From: Punica granatum
Taxonomy: Eukaryota > Streptophyta > Magnoliopsida > Myrtales > Lythraceae
Length of the DNA stretch: 64,000 nucleotides
Direction of reading: 5' to 3'
NCBI RefSeq assembly: GCF_007655135.1
Contig: NC_045127.1
Coordinates: forward strand, 6,085,001-6,149,000
This document shows positions 1 through 12,330 of the stretch, in pieces. The translations under genes were made by a program, and so were the position numbers. Below the pieces are notes generated by a model. The model did not search any database. It saw nothing but the letters and a program-made list of their open reading frames with translations, and had not been told where the DNA came from. Every line of letters begins with the position of its first letter. The stretch's first letter is position 1.

Positions 1-1167
1 AAAAAAAAGTAAAAGTAAAAAAAAAAGAAAAAGAAAAGTTACATGCATGCTTTTTCAAAAGGGGATTTACGTCGATGGAGAGATAGGCGGTAAAACCGCG
101 AAAGACCACCGTCCATATGTCCTCCAGAACGGTACAAGATGCTTATGAGTCATGAAATGAAGCAAAGATCGATCGCAAGCATGTCATAACCCTAATCAAG
201 AACGCACGAATTGGCGGTTCAGTTATGAACAACTTGAGCATGATAAATATTTTACGCGGCGCGATGCAACCAATTTTGTAGCGATGCATACAATATAAAA
301 AATCTAAATTTGATTCATAAAATTCTCTAACCTTTTTTTTTTTAAAAAAAAATTTCTTATTAATTTCACCGTAAGAGGGCCAGGCCAGATTTATTGCAAT
401 TGAATTTTACAGTCAATGAAACTAAATAATCCTCATTTACTACTTACATAATTGGAAAATATGTCCTAACCCCACAGAACACGTTGCATGTTTAATTTGG
501 TCTAATACGATAAATAAGGTGCACGGAATCCTTGCAATATTATTTATCCAAAACAGTAATAATTCCTTCGCATTTATCTCGTGCCTGGCCTGGTCCCTTC
601 CTACTACTAAGCTGGCGATCTATCCATTTCTTTCCTTCCTCTTTTTTCTTTTTCTTTTTTTTTTTTGGTCGTTTTTGCACCGTCGAAATTTTTGGGGAAA
701 CAATGGAAGTTGGGGGGGCCCACTGCCATAAAGGCTGAAAAGAGCCAGAGGACGGAAACAGCCAAAATTAGGCAGGGACCCCCCCCTTACTCAACTGGCA
801 AGAAATTAGGAATCATTATCATCACTTTTATTTTTATTTTATTTAATATAATTTAAGATCCGCTCTGATGAATTGTTTTTGATTTTGTTGTTGTCTTCTT
901 ATTTAACGTGCCCAAAACTTAGACGCAGCCAGTGGCTCCTTCATTATTATTACATCCACAGGTCCCTCTCCCTCGCCCTTTTTCATTTTTAATTTTAATT
1001 TTGTGACAGGGACTTGTGGACGTACATAATCCAAAGGGCGTGAAGCCAACGCGCCACCATAGTGAACCGCCACAATCACCACCACCTGGCCCACCTCGGG
1101 AGGCCCGACGAGGAACATTTTACATATTTCACGACTGTCGAGAACGTCACCTTTATCTATGTCCACA

Positions 1168-1203
<36 letters not shown>

Positions 1204-2522
1204 AGATAGATTTATTTACATGGCCATCTTTTCATAACTGAGTTCCGTATATTGCTTTGTTATCAGCTTTATCCTTCACATTTTTCATTATTAACCGACC
1301 ATTTGTGATTGCAATTTTTCTATTTCGTACGGACTTATTCTAAATGATCAACATTTTCATTTTATATACTTTCATTAGCGTGTGATAGTACTCCTTTCGT
1401 ACCAATCTCGCAACCTTAGTTAGAAATGGCAATTATGAAAAATTATTATATTCTTGTATTGATAAGCGCTCAACTGCACTAATATGTCTTATCATAGTAC
1501 AAATAAGAATTTGAACTCGTCTTAATAGAAATTTATACACGAAAGAATTTTTGGAGCTCATTTATGGTAATTGTATTCTTAGAAGCGATAGATTCTCCCA
1601 TGCGAGTCCGGCAGTGGGCACTCGTCGACATCTATCTATCTATGTTATATTGCCCTTGCTGAGTAGAGACTGCTAAGGGATAGTAAGTATCAATTTTTAG
1701 CACAACCTAATCTAGTGTTTTTTTCTTAAAAGGAAAATAAATTGGTACGATAGAAAGGTGACGTGGCTGCCTAAAACCCGCAAAAACCGAAGGGTGTTGA
1801 AGGACTTAGGGGGACCTTTCTTGGTACTCACTTTTGGCTCTTTCCACATTTTTTTAAACTTTTTCCCTAAATCCCAAATTTACTGATTTTTCTAATTATA
1901 TTTTAATTTTTTTGGGAGCAATTTTTTTTTTTTTTTTTGTGGGGAGTGTGGGGACAGAGGGGGAAGGACGTGCGTGGACGTGAGGCGCACGCGAGCACGG
2001 ACGAGGAGATATGGGGGCTGTGCCAACTGCTCTGTACAGCGACATTTGCGCGCGGCGTACGTGTCAGCTTTTGCCCGTACTGCTGTCGCCCTCGGTTGAC
2101 CCCACGCTCACCGCAGCGCGCGTTGCTGCCACGGCCACCCACGATGTCTCTCTGTCGGGCGGATAGGACGCTGACTTTTGGACCCCACCCAAGGCGATTG
2201 GGTCGTCGTGGCCCCCACTTATCTGCCGCTCTTATTTATCAGCGGAACCCCACCGCCAGTCTCCAGTGCCATTTATGGTTCGAGTCATAGTTATTTGAAT
2301 AATACTTGCTATATTTATTTATAAAATTTAATTTAATTTATTATTTTTTCTTAATTAAATAATACAATAATTACTTTTTTTTTAATCTTTTCATCAAATT
2401 TTATCTTATATTTTTTTATCTATTATTACGATTAATTTTTCTTATTCATTATTACAATTAATTTTTTAATATTAAATTATCTCAATTATTTAACACTTTT
2501 TCTCAATTTAATAACGGTCTAG

Positions 2523-2738
2523 GATGAGTACTTGATGAATCTGTGCCCTCACACAGACAGTTAGCTTTTCGTGACGAGATGGTATTAAAGCCCTAGAAAA
2601 TCCTGGAGGTCGCGGGTTCAAAACTCAAAAAATCAATGTGGGGGTCATCCACTGTAGTTCACGAGCGTCATGGGCCCGGAATGAGTACTTGATGAATCTG
2701 TGCACTCACAAGAACATCTAACTTTTCTTGGCGAGACA
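2523..2738. repeat. Direct repeat of a ~58-bp unit, 157 bp apart
   Basis: A unit starting GATGAGTACTTGATGAATCT occurs at 2523-2580 and again, diverged, at 2680-2738. Between them, at about 2610-2626, lies GGTCGCGGGTTCAAAAC, which resembles a tRNA-type box B. This could be part of a tRNA-derived SINE or the ends of a degraded element; no box A was confirmed. Confidence 0.55.
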
Positions 2739-3232
2739 ATTCATTACCTTTTCTTTTCAACATATACTTTTTTCAATTACTTTTATTTTTATATTCTCAA
2801 ATCAAACTAAATTAAATTAAATGAAACTTAATTTCGTTACCGAACCCAATATAAATTTCTTCTATTGTCTTAAAAAAAAAAGTGGTAAAGCCAAATCCAT
2901 TAATCTTCTTTCGGGTCATACCATGGAATAACTTTAAATGTAAGAACCTACTTTAAATTGAAGAATTTTTTAATTTTCAGTTTCGAAACTATTTTGAAGT
3001 TACGGCAACAGTACTGTGAGGATAATAAAACGGTCCGGACGGTACGTCAGGCAAAAAAAAAAAAAAAACAGAGCGCACTATGTTCGGATTTCTAGAATGT
3101 CATGATTTTCATTGCGAGTTCCGCAAGAAATGCGTTGGTAGAACATACTTGCTCTATATCGCAGATAGCACATACTTTATCTCATTAGTTCATCGCGGCA
3201 TATCTCATCTCATTAGTTCATTTCACGTATAA

Positions 3233-3440
3233 GCAGACCATTTCTATCAAGTACACCGTGTCGTGATAAATGTTCGATGTCAACCGACGAAAAATGGTGT
3301 CAACAAAGATCGATGATTGTCGTAAGGAAAATATGAGCAGACCATTTCTATCAAGTATACCGTGTTGTGATAAGTGTTTGATGTCAACCGACGAAAAATG
3401 GCGAGTCGACAAAGATCGATGACTGTCATAAGGGAAATAT
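3233..3440. repeat. Tandem duplication, two ~104-bp units
   Basis: Two adjacent copies beginning GCAGACCATTTCTATCAAGT start at 3233 and 3337. Both contain TGATGTCAACCGACGAAAAA-type and CAAAGATCGATGA phrases and differ at roughly one base in ten. The short frame that crosses both copies is a by-product of the duplication and is not called a gene. The origin of the unit is unknown. Confidence 0.7.
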
Positions 3441-3681
3441 AAGAACTCATAGTAAAAAGAACGAATTGAATTGAGCTAATTTACTACCAAAAAGATAACA
3501 AAGTGAAAAAAAAAAAAAAAAGGAACTAGAGAAGGGATCGTTGAAGTACTGAACATGGCAAGGAGTGTTTTTCTGGAAACATTTCTATCTTGTTTTCTGT
3601 TTCCGGACTATTGCATTTTCCAAGGAAACGTTTTCCCCCCTCTTCTCTGTTTTCCGATTTTCCACAATTTTCCGTTTCGCC

Positions 3682-4912
3682 TCAGGACACGTTAACGTGC
3701 ACACTGGCGGTTTTGGCCGAATTACACACGGGACATGTGTGAAGGGACGACCCGCACACCGTACACAAGCACAGGTGCCGGCACGGCAACAGTAGCACCC
3801 GCGCCTCCTCCCTCCGGCAGCTCCGGCACCACCTCCGGTCATCGACGCCCAGCACTTCCGCCCCAATATCCCGCGACGGGCCTGCGCCGGCTGCTCTGTC
3901 GTATCCCGCGCCACTACTGTCGCAGCAGGACTCGGCGTCGTCCGCCAAGGGGTGGTGGTTATTGACTGCGCCATCGTTGAGGGATGCACTGCCACCGGCG
4001 AAGACGTCGTCCTTGACGTGGGAGAGGACCTGCTCGAGGTTAGTCCTCAAGGCGTTAGCGGTGGCTTCATTGGCCTGAGCGAGGTCCCGCCATATCTGGT
4101 TCTCGACGCACAGGGACTTTATCCTCTCTTCGAGCGCCCAATTCATCTTCGCGATCTTCTCGATCTCATCCTCCTTCGACCGTAGCCTCTTCACGAGCCG
4201 TTCCTCGATCACCTCCAGTATCTTCCTCGCCTGATTCTTTCTCCTCTGTTCGATCTCCAATCTCACCTTGTCCATCTGTTGCAAAATAAACGCCAGATCA
4301 CAATTTAATTACAGGACAAAACTCGACATTTTTACGAACGCCGGCAACGGAGATGGAGCATGAGCGCTTACGTGTTGAGCGATGAGATGGTCGATGTCCA
4401 ACTGCTGCTGCTCAATCTGGAGGGAAATGTCCTCGCCGAGGAATGAGAAACTCGAAGTGCTGCAACTGTTATCGCGGTGCTGAACGGTGTAGGGTAGGAT
4501 TTGGTTCGGCGACGAGTACTCTCGGGAGCGCTTCCGAGAAAGCAGAGGCATGTTGTGGGTGAGGCCGCTGTCGGACTTCAAGGGAGTCTTGGGAGGGAGG
4601 GAATCCGTGAGGGGGGAGCTGTACATGGGGAGCATGCCGGTCGTATCGACCGTGGTGGTTCCGGATAGCGGGAGGCCGTACCCCATCTGGAGGTTGTAAT
4701 TGTATGGGCTGGCGACGCAGGCGTTGGCGTCGATCGGCCTTATCATCTCCCTGGAATTCAAATTCAAATGAATCGCATATGTCAGCAACAGGAGAGGGTC
4801 GAAAACTCCAATTTTACGTCGTGCTTAGAGAGAGCAGAAGGGGAGCGGAAACTGACCGGTTGGGCCGGAGCTGAGGGGGGAACAGATTAAGGTGCCGGGC
4901 CTCGACTGCCAT
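3682..4912 (-). CDS. BOI-related RING E3 ubiquitin ligase (SBP1/BRG type)
   Basis: Three exons on the minus strand: 4912-4857, 4750-4372 and 4275-3682, giving 342 residues; all introns are GT-AG and the phases join. The start at 4912 is chosen because exon 1 encodes MAVEARHLNLFPPQLRPNR, the usual N-terminus of this family; an ATG at 4788 only opens into the intron. A basic/acidic coiled coil spans about residues 130-225 and includes WRDLAQANEATANALRTNL, the conserved WRD segment. A C3HC4 RING finger lies at about 295-330 (CRSC, PCRHLCLC, CPVC), near the C-terminus as in BOI, the BRGs and S-RNase-binding protein 1. These cytosolic or nuclear ligases act in defence, cell-death restraint and gibberellin responses. 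Which member this is (BOI or BRG1-3) cannot be settled by eye. Confidence 0.93.
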
Positions 4913-5335
4913 GAAAACGATGGGAGGGTTTGATGATGCTTCGCTGGTAGTGTATTTCTATGATCTCTGGGGCCTTCTGCGGGGAGCTGTGGTTGCTTCT
5001 GAATCGTTGTTGTTCTTCTTCTTCTTCTTCTTCTTCCTCCTCTTATGAGGGTAGTGGGGAGAGAGTGGAGAGAGAGAGAGAAGGGAAATGGGGAGGAGGA
5101 CAAGGGGGGGCATGCAAATGAGGTGGGAATGGGGGAGTTTTATTAAGGGTTTGGTTGGATTGAATGAATTCATTATTTCTCACTCACGCATCTCTCTCTA
5201 TTTTCTCTTTCCTCTTTTTTCTCGCAGGAAAATTATAAAATAATAAGTGATGACAGTAATAATTAAATAAAAATAAATAAATGAATAAGAAAGAAAAGGA
5301 TGGAGAGAGAAAGGGGAGAGAATATCGATAGATAT

Positions 5336-5341
<6 letters not shown>

Positions 5342-5373
<32 letters not shown>
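5342..5373. repeat. (GA)n microsatellite upstream of the RING ligase gene
   Basis: About 16 uninterrupted GA units, reading as CT on the strand of the downstream gene. Pyrimidine-rich tracts of this kind are common in plant 5' UTRs and core promoters; the location about 430 bp before the start codon fits that. Whether it is transcribed is not shown. Confidence 0.85.
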
Positions 5374-5376
<3 letters not shown>

Positions 5377-7740
5377 TTTGTTTGGTGGTTTGGGTTTTGT
5401 ATATTTATGGGATTCGGTTTGATGGCTTCTTCGTTTCGTTTTCTCTCTCTCTCTCTACACTTAATATATTATTGGTTTTTGTTTTGAAGTTTGACTAATC
5501 GATGGGGTGGGGGGGGGAGGGGGAGGGGGAAGGGTCAAAGCGGAAATGGAGGGAGAGTGCGGGGGGGCAGATTCGGTATCTTGGACCGGGTTTATCGTCG
5601 CGACTGACTCCGGTTTGCTTTTCCTTTTTTTTTTTTGCCCTTTTCTTAATTCTTTTTTTTTTGGCGTAAAAATCTTTTTCTTAATTCATTCATTCTGTTC
5701 TGACGGGACAACCGGACGGACAGGAGGAAAAGCATTGCAATTTGCTTGCAAGGATGGATGGATGGGCAAGGCAGTGCAGTGCGGAGCGGCAGATACCCAT
5801 TTTTTATTAATCTATATTTTTTAATTTAATTAACAAGAATAGATAATAATAATAATAATAATGATGATGATAAATGTATGAATGAATTAATAAATAAATA
5901 ACTGACAAAGAGCAGAGCATCAGCCACGTATCACCTGCCGAATAAGGCCAGGTACGGAAGATCCACGTTGGCCCCCTGTCCGCAACTAGGTAGTACTTTC
6001 CCCACCCATATTTCTCCATTTATTTATTGATTTGTTTTTAAATTTTTTTAATTAAAATCCTTTTCTTTTTTTTTTGGGTAACGCTGCCAACTAAAAATCT
6101 TCTAGTTACCATCGTCAAATAAGTTAATGTCACAACTCGTGGTTAGTCATGCGGATCGATGCATCCATCAATGTCGAATATTTCTTCCGGCAATTCGAAC
6201 CCGAAGAATTTTTCCAATGAATCGAATACTTGATATAAGAGAGCTGCAGGTTATATCGATTGCCGATGAGGACGGGAAGCTGCAGCGGCAATGGATCGGT
6301 TAGGAGGCTCTGGAGTTTAATAGATGTAAGTAAATGGGCCGAGGTGGCCTTTACCGCGGCTGGCCCACAAGGATGACCCTGGCTACGTGGGGGATGCCAA
6401 CGTGGCCGTCCCACTGAAGAGAGGACGAAACGGCCGTTTGGATGGGGTCAAGGATTTCCGGGGCGGTACATTGAACCGGATCTCTGTTTTCTATTTATTG
6501 TTTGGGTTTTTTGGCCGTTTCCGTCTTCTCTGTCGCGGTTACCATGTGCTTATTTATTTATTTACTAATTTATATTGCCAGTGCCGGTCCCGGTAACTGG
6601 GGCATATCTTTATCTTTATTACGTAACACTTGTCCGTACGGACAACCGGCCCGCTCACCCACCACATGAACCGGTAGATCCGGCCTTCATTAATGGGGCC
6701 AACGTGTTACCTAGAAGATATACTATTTATGCAATCTTATTATTTGAAATGATGTCATTGGACTCACTGCATCGTGATTTTCAGTTGGCGTCCGGAATTT
6801 AATTTGATAACATGTACGGAACGGCGATGTATATAAAGTCGTATTTCTAGAAGATAAGGAAAGGCTCGATAATTTCGATGAATGTAGAAATAATTCTTCC
6901 CTTATATGCCTTCAGCAAGTCACATGAAATCTACGAGCAATTCTCCTCGCGAAAAAGATTGGCCCCAAGTGAAGAATCCCACCTCGGAGAAAAAAGCTAT
7001 ATATGCCCAAATTTAATTCTTTATCATTAAGCAAGGAAGGAGACAGGGAGGAAGCATATTTATGTAATTAACTTGTCGATTAATCATGTCTATGTATAAT
7101 TAGTCAGGCTGGAAGTAAAGATGTTTTCAAGGTATAATCTTTGCTTAGTTAACGTATGCAATATGAGATTCGTCCGAGGAAACAAATTAGCGGATCAGTA
7201 GTAGCCGGCGATTTAGTACGATTTTAATTGATCAAATTCTCCCAGCCGATCATTTCCTAAGTTTTCTTTTTTTTTCATTTTCGAGCACGTACGTCCTTGT
7301 TCCGTATTACATATTTGTTTAACAAGTCATTGCATAAAGTTATCGCCGGCACGATAATTTAATAATTATTGAAAAAAAAAAGGAAGGGAGGACATTTCTC
7401 GTTATTAATCCAATTTAATTAAAAGAAATGGCGTTCACGGCTGTATGAATTAGGCCGTACAGACAGTCTCAAGCAAGGCATCAAATTATTGCCCCACTGA
7501 CCCCATTCAATTTCATATTGATTTGCATGTTCTTGCAGCTAATAATATATACATCTCCTCTTTTTTTTTTTCTTTTTTTTTTAAGGATAATAGTTACATT
7601 AGTTTACCAAAAGTAAAATCAAAGAAAATAAAAACTTTGCGTGCAATCATGATAAAAATAAAAATGCTAAAAAGAAAGAGAACCAGCATTAATGGAATAT
7701 GCATGATAATGTCCATACGAAGGTTTTATGATTTAAAATA

Positions 7741-8752
7741 GGAAAAAGTGTAGTATTGGTCCTCTAATACTTTTCTATTATCATCCTCTTTCTAATTTTG
7801 TTTTCTATTTCTATCATTTACCTTTAGATACTTTTCTATTTTAGTCCTTCTATTACTAATACCGTTTAATTATGTTGAGTTAAAACCATTCCACTATATG
7901 GTAACCATTCCACATCATTAATTGGGTTCTTCCTCTGTGGCAAAAAAAAAAACTCCAATCCAAACATCAACCAACGAGTCATTTTCTTTTACTTCTTCAG
8001 CTCCCACATTGAATTTTCTTCATTGTTGAGGATTCGAATTCCCTTCGATCCCCCCCGAACTCGCTGGAAGCCGCATAAGCTGAACCCAAATTGGGACTAG
8101 CTCAGGAAAGAGGGAGAATGAGTGAAGTTTCAGTGATCTTGACAACGACACTAATAAAGCTTTCTTTTTTAGGGGATCTTTGATTTGTGGGAGAAATCTT
8201 AACTAGGTTCTCTTCTTTCTACTTGCACTCCGAATCAATTAATACAAGGAATCATTTTTTATGACATTTTAATTTGAATTGGAGTTGTGTTTGAGAGAGT
8301 GACAGAGAGATGACTAGTGAAAAGGGACATGTACATGTGGGAAATGGGTAAGAAAAAACTTGAAAGGAAATGTTGGTAAATGTTAATATAGACGTTTTGT
8401 TCCTTACATGAGCTATGTTCATGTGGAAGCGTAAGAAGAAAAAGAAGATGACTCGTTATTGGTTTCTGGCTGGAGTTGCCGAGTTCAAGAAGGCTTTTTA
8501 TTATTTTTTTTTTCTTATCCCATAAATCAAGAAGTCAATTGATTTTCCATTTATAATCTATTGGCTTTTTTTTTTTAAAAAAAATTGATGATGTGGAATA
8601 GGTATCACATATGATGGCTAACATGGATCCAACTGAACGAAATTTAACGGTATTAGTAATTGAATGATTAAATAGAAAAGTGTCTAAAGGTAAAGGGTGA
8701 AAATAGGAAAAAAAAAACTCAAAAGTAGAGGATCAAAACTATACTTTTCCCC
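7741..8752. mobile_element. Non-autonomous MULE-like element with long terminal inverted repeats
   Basis: The left end (7741 onward, GGAAAAAGTGTAGTATTGGT) pairs with the reverse complement of the right end (8752 backward, GGGGAAAAGTATAGTTTTGA). The similarity runs about 140 bp inward and includes TTTACCTTTAGA.ACTTTTCTAT and TACTAATACCGTT.AAT. The flanks carry an identical 9-bp duplication, TTTAAAATA, at 7732-7740 and 8753-8761. Long inverted repeats with 9-bp duplications are typical of Mutator-like elements. The roughly 700-bp interior (about 7890-8610) has no long open frame and no visible transposase, so the copy is non-autonomous. Whether the interior is a captured host fragment is not known. 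Confidence 0.85.
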
Positions 8753-9697
8753 TTTAAAATACGTCCATAATATTAGGTCAATCAAAATGGAGGACTTCTT
8801 ATAATTTTATGTGGAGAATTTGCATATATTAAGGAGATGGTGGGACTTGTTTTGTTTTATATTGACAAAGGGATGCAATGAAGTGGCTTAGATTAATTAA
8901 TTAATTAGTTACAAGAAGATCTTATAGTTGAAAAGCATAAACCGAATAATAGAAACATGAACACAGCTCCCACTTGGTATGTTTTAAAAAGGCCGAGGAA
9001 ATTGAATTATAATATGCTCAACACAAAGAGTGCATAGTCCACTTATGGATATACAAATATATGTGTACGTAAAAGTTTGCTCCAATTACATCCACAAATA
9101 ATATTAAAATATATCAAAGATATACAAATTCCAATGGGGGCGAGGACGACCCTTGATCTACCCGAAAGATTTGATATTTCGCATGAAAATGTGTTATAAT
9201 GGGATATGGTGGATGCTATCGCTATATCTTTGTACAAGGTGGTGTTGACGTGGGTCTATCTAATGGATTCTTTTGTTTTCACCTTTACTTTTGTTCACCT
9301 CATTGTAGCTCAATTATTGCTCTCATTTCATATGTCCACTCACAGTTAGGTTTTCAGCCACCAATGAATTGAATCAAGAAAAAGAACATTGAAAGTAATC
9401 TTACTCAAAGGAAAAGCGGGGGAAAGTGATTATTACACATTGTTATCATGTAAAGCTTTGTCCAACATTTTTCCTTATTTTTTTATTTACTTGTTCTTTT
9501 CAAAAGATGAACGTTCAAGTTTCACTAAGCTAATATTCCCGATCTCCATAGTATACTAAGCACCATAGCAAACTCATAGGACAAGTAAGTTTGATCATAA
9601 AAACCATGCAAGCAACCCAATAGAGTGCGTTCGAACTCGGTTCTTTAACAAGGGAGAAGCGTAGTTCGGCCACCAAACTAATCATACTTCGATAAAA

Positions 9698-9736
<39 letters not shown>

Positions 9737-9740
9737 TTAG
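9698..9740. repeat. (AAT/ATT)n microsatellite
   Basis: About five AAT units run directly into about nine ATT units, forming a short palindromic AT-rich microsatellite. No function is implied. The frames read across it on the minus strand are low-complexity N/I runs and were not called. Confidence 0.8.
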
Positions 9741-12330
9741 GTGTAAATGAGAAGATACTAGATTTCTTATAGGGATGTGGAAGCAATATTTGGTGCAACT
9801 GGGTGATGGGCAATAATGAATAAAGGGGAAGGGAAGGGACGGGGAAAGAAGGGAAGGGGGGGTAAGAAAAGAAAAGAAAAAGAAAAGGGAATAGTTGGAA
9901 GAAGAGAAGGGAGGGATCCATGATGTTGTCTTTATGGGTTCCCCCCTTTTAAGGGCAAATTGTTGCAAACTTGACTTGTGGATTTCCCCCTTTTTTTTTT
10001 CTCTTCCCTTTTATTTTCTCCTTTGTTCTTTATGTATTATTTATTTATTTTATTATTAAATTCGTTGGGTGAATGATTCAACTTAAAGGCTAAAGCTGTG
10101 CAGGTATTGTACATGTGATATCCCCTTTTTCATGTACCTATAAATAAGATAAATAAATAAATGGTATAAGATAAGATGAGACGAGAGTGGCGTATTATTT
10201 ATTTTTATATTTTAAGAAATTAACAATACTTCCTTTGTTTTTGGGAATCACATTCATTGCCTCCACAAACAAACGTATAAGACCCGGCCTTTAAATTAAG
10301 TCTTCTCAGCTCCTCACTTTTCTCTATGCAATGAAACGAATGCTTCCCTCCTTTTATTTTTATTTTTTGCTTTTTATATGGTCACTTTCTTAAGGTGTTG
10401 CCCTTTAATTAATTTATTAATGGCGGGAATACTTGAGTTCGAGTATACATACATATTAATAGTGCCAAAAGTGTATTGACTCGATAATCATTCGAGATCC
10501 GTAAAGGTAGCGATTAAGCGTACTTCGTGAACTAAATATAGCTAGCCATCGGCATGGCTAGAGAATCGTACAGATTTCCTGGAGATATTAATGAAGTAAC
10601 CCTGCGAAAGCAATTATTAGATCCATCGGGCGACCTTGTCGAACTGGGACCATGGGAGGGGAGACGACCAGGCTCGATTTCTTTAATGAATAGTGGTAAA
10701 AGCTAAGCATAGGATGGAGTGTGGGTTTGAGATGTATGAAGAGGGAAAGAGGTGTTGAGCCATCATTATATCTTAAAGTGGAAACATACATGCCTTTGCT
10801 TGCGCACTTTGCATTTGCATTGCATCCCCCTTTGAAGGAAAAAGCAGACTCGCCACTAACACTAGATGAGGTGAAATTGATGCTCGTGTAGAATTAAATG
10901 GAGATGATTGGTAAATTTGACCGTTAGGTTGTGGGGGTTACTGTGGGATAGTGAGTGGGACCCTCGCCTGTTAAAAAAAAAAAAAGGGATCAGACACCAA
11001 AACAGACCAGACCAGAGCAAGAGGGAAGTGGACATTGTCATGATTCCCTCATGGATCAGACACTGTTCACTCATTCACTCCACTGGTCCTTCAGTCATCC
11101 AGCCAGACAATCACCCATCGTTATCTTTAAAAGACGGAAAGAAATACCGAATCCACAAGTTTTGCACAGCTGCACGGCAGTAGATCGATATCGAGAAATT
11201 TCATGCTCGGAGGTCTGAGCTCCACCGGCCATGCAAGTTGGATTTTCTGGTGGCTAGGGGGTTGGGAGATTTTGGGGGCGAAAGGGATCAGTCAGGCGCA
11301 CGTTGCACAGATGATGATGATGACGAGGAGGAGGCGCACTGGGCTGGGAAATTATTCCGACGACGACCCAACGCAACAGCCATTTTTCTTTGTTTGGGGC
11401 CCCAGTTGGTGTCGGTGTGTCAGTGTCAGTGTCGGGGGACTGGGCTTTCGTTTCGTTCTTCGCTTCAACTGTGTATCTGTCGCATGGGATGGCCATGTGC
11501 TTCTGCTCTTCAACTCCGCGAACTACCCAACATTCACAGGACAGGACACTGCCCCTTCCGCCATTTCCATATCCCATTCCCTGATAGGTGATCTCTGCAT
11601 TCACTCCCTACCACGGTCATGTCCCGTGCGGATCAACTTCTTCAAGTGATCCCGAGCCTGCAGTTACCAACTGGTAGTCCTATCCGAGAAATCGGTCACT
11701 GGTCGCTAGAAAGATCCAGAGAAAATATCCACGGGTGCACACCTACAACCAACTGCTGCTTATGGCGACCCACATGAGCACCCTCGTGTCCCAATATGTA
11801 TCCCAATATATTCTAACTTAGCCGATGCAGGTCGGTCACCGGTACAATAATCGCACAGTAAGTACGACACAAAACCCTTAGGTGGTGAGCTCTGGTCAAT
11901 GTTAAGAGGGGGTTTCACTTGTGTCCTCAAAACGATATTTCAGATGAGCAACTCTCAAAAACTGATAAGTCAAATCACATTTCCATGTAACAAGTGGAGT
12001 GAACAAACAAGCATCGATCTAGGGAAGTAAAATTTAGAAATTATTGGTAATAAAAGGAACTCAGAGTCAGCTCAACTTCATTACCATTTCGGTTTCCCTT
12101 CTAGTTCTACCAAATAAAAAAGCTGGAAGAAAACATCTCACATTCAGATCCTAAAGTCTCACTTCGATTGTCAAATCACAAAACAGTACAATGTATCCCT
12201 CAGACATTATGGGACAGCTTACACATGCTTAAGACGTCATAGTAACAGCTCTTTCTGGTCGGTGGGGACAGATAGCACTGAGCAACGGGGGGAGGAGATG
12301 AGAGAGAGAGAGAGAGAGAGACATTACCTA

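Larger units (their letters stand above)
1..3681. other. AT-rich intergenic region, no gene seen
   Basis: No open frame here looks like a conserved protein. The stretch has long A or T runs, an (AT)n run near 1171-1200, and a GC-richer patch at about 1940-2280 whose frames on both strands look random. Two duplicated segments (2523-2738 and 3233-3440) are listed separately. Positions 2290-2515 and 2750-2830 share phrases with the MITE-like elements at 32.6-33.4 kb and 41.75-42.02 kb, so part of this DNA is probably degraded transposon. Confidence 0.6.
4913..12330. other. Long gene-poor interval
   Basis: The first ~500 bp upstream of the RING gene are its probable 5' UTR and promoter: a TTC/GAA run at 5014-5037 and a GA run at 5342-5373, which read as pyrimidine tracts on the gene's own strand, and an AT-rich ATAAATATAC on the minus strand near 5396-5405 that might be a TATA box. 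Beyond this I see no coding gene up to 12.3 kb. Frames at 11203-11649 overlap on both strands and lack protein-like composition. A transposon-like element sits at 7741-8752. Confidence 0.55.

Noticed and set aside
3565..4185. Frames overlapping the RING gene on both strands
   Set aside because: Shadows of a GC-rich coding exon; the RING motif is only in the frame used.
11203..11649. 148- and 117-residue frames
   Set aside because: Several frames are open at once in GC-richer DNA, with no motif, and nothing fits the neighbouring genes.
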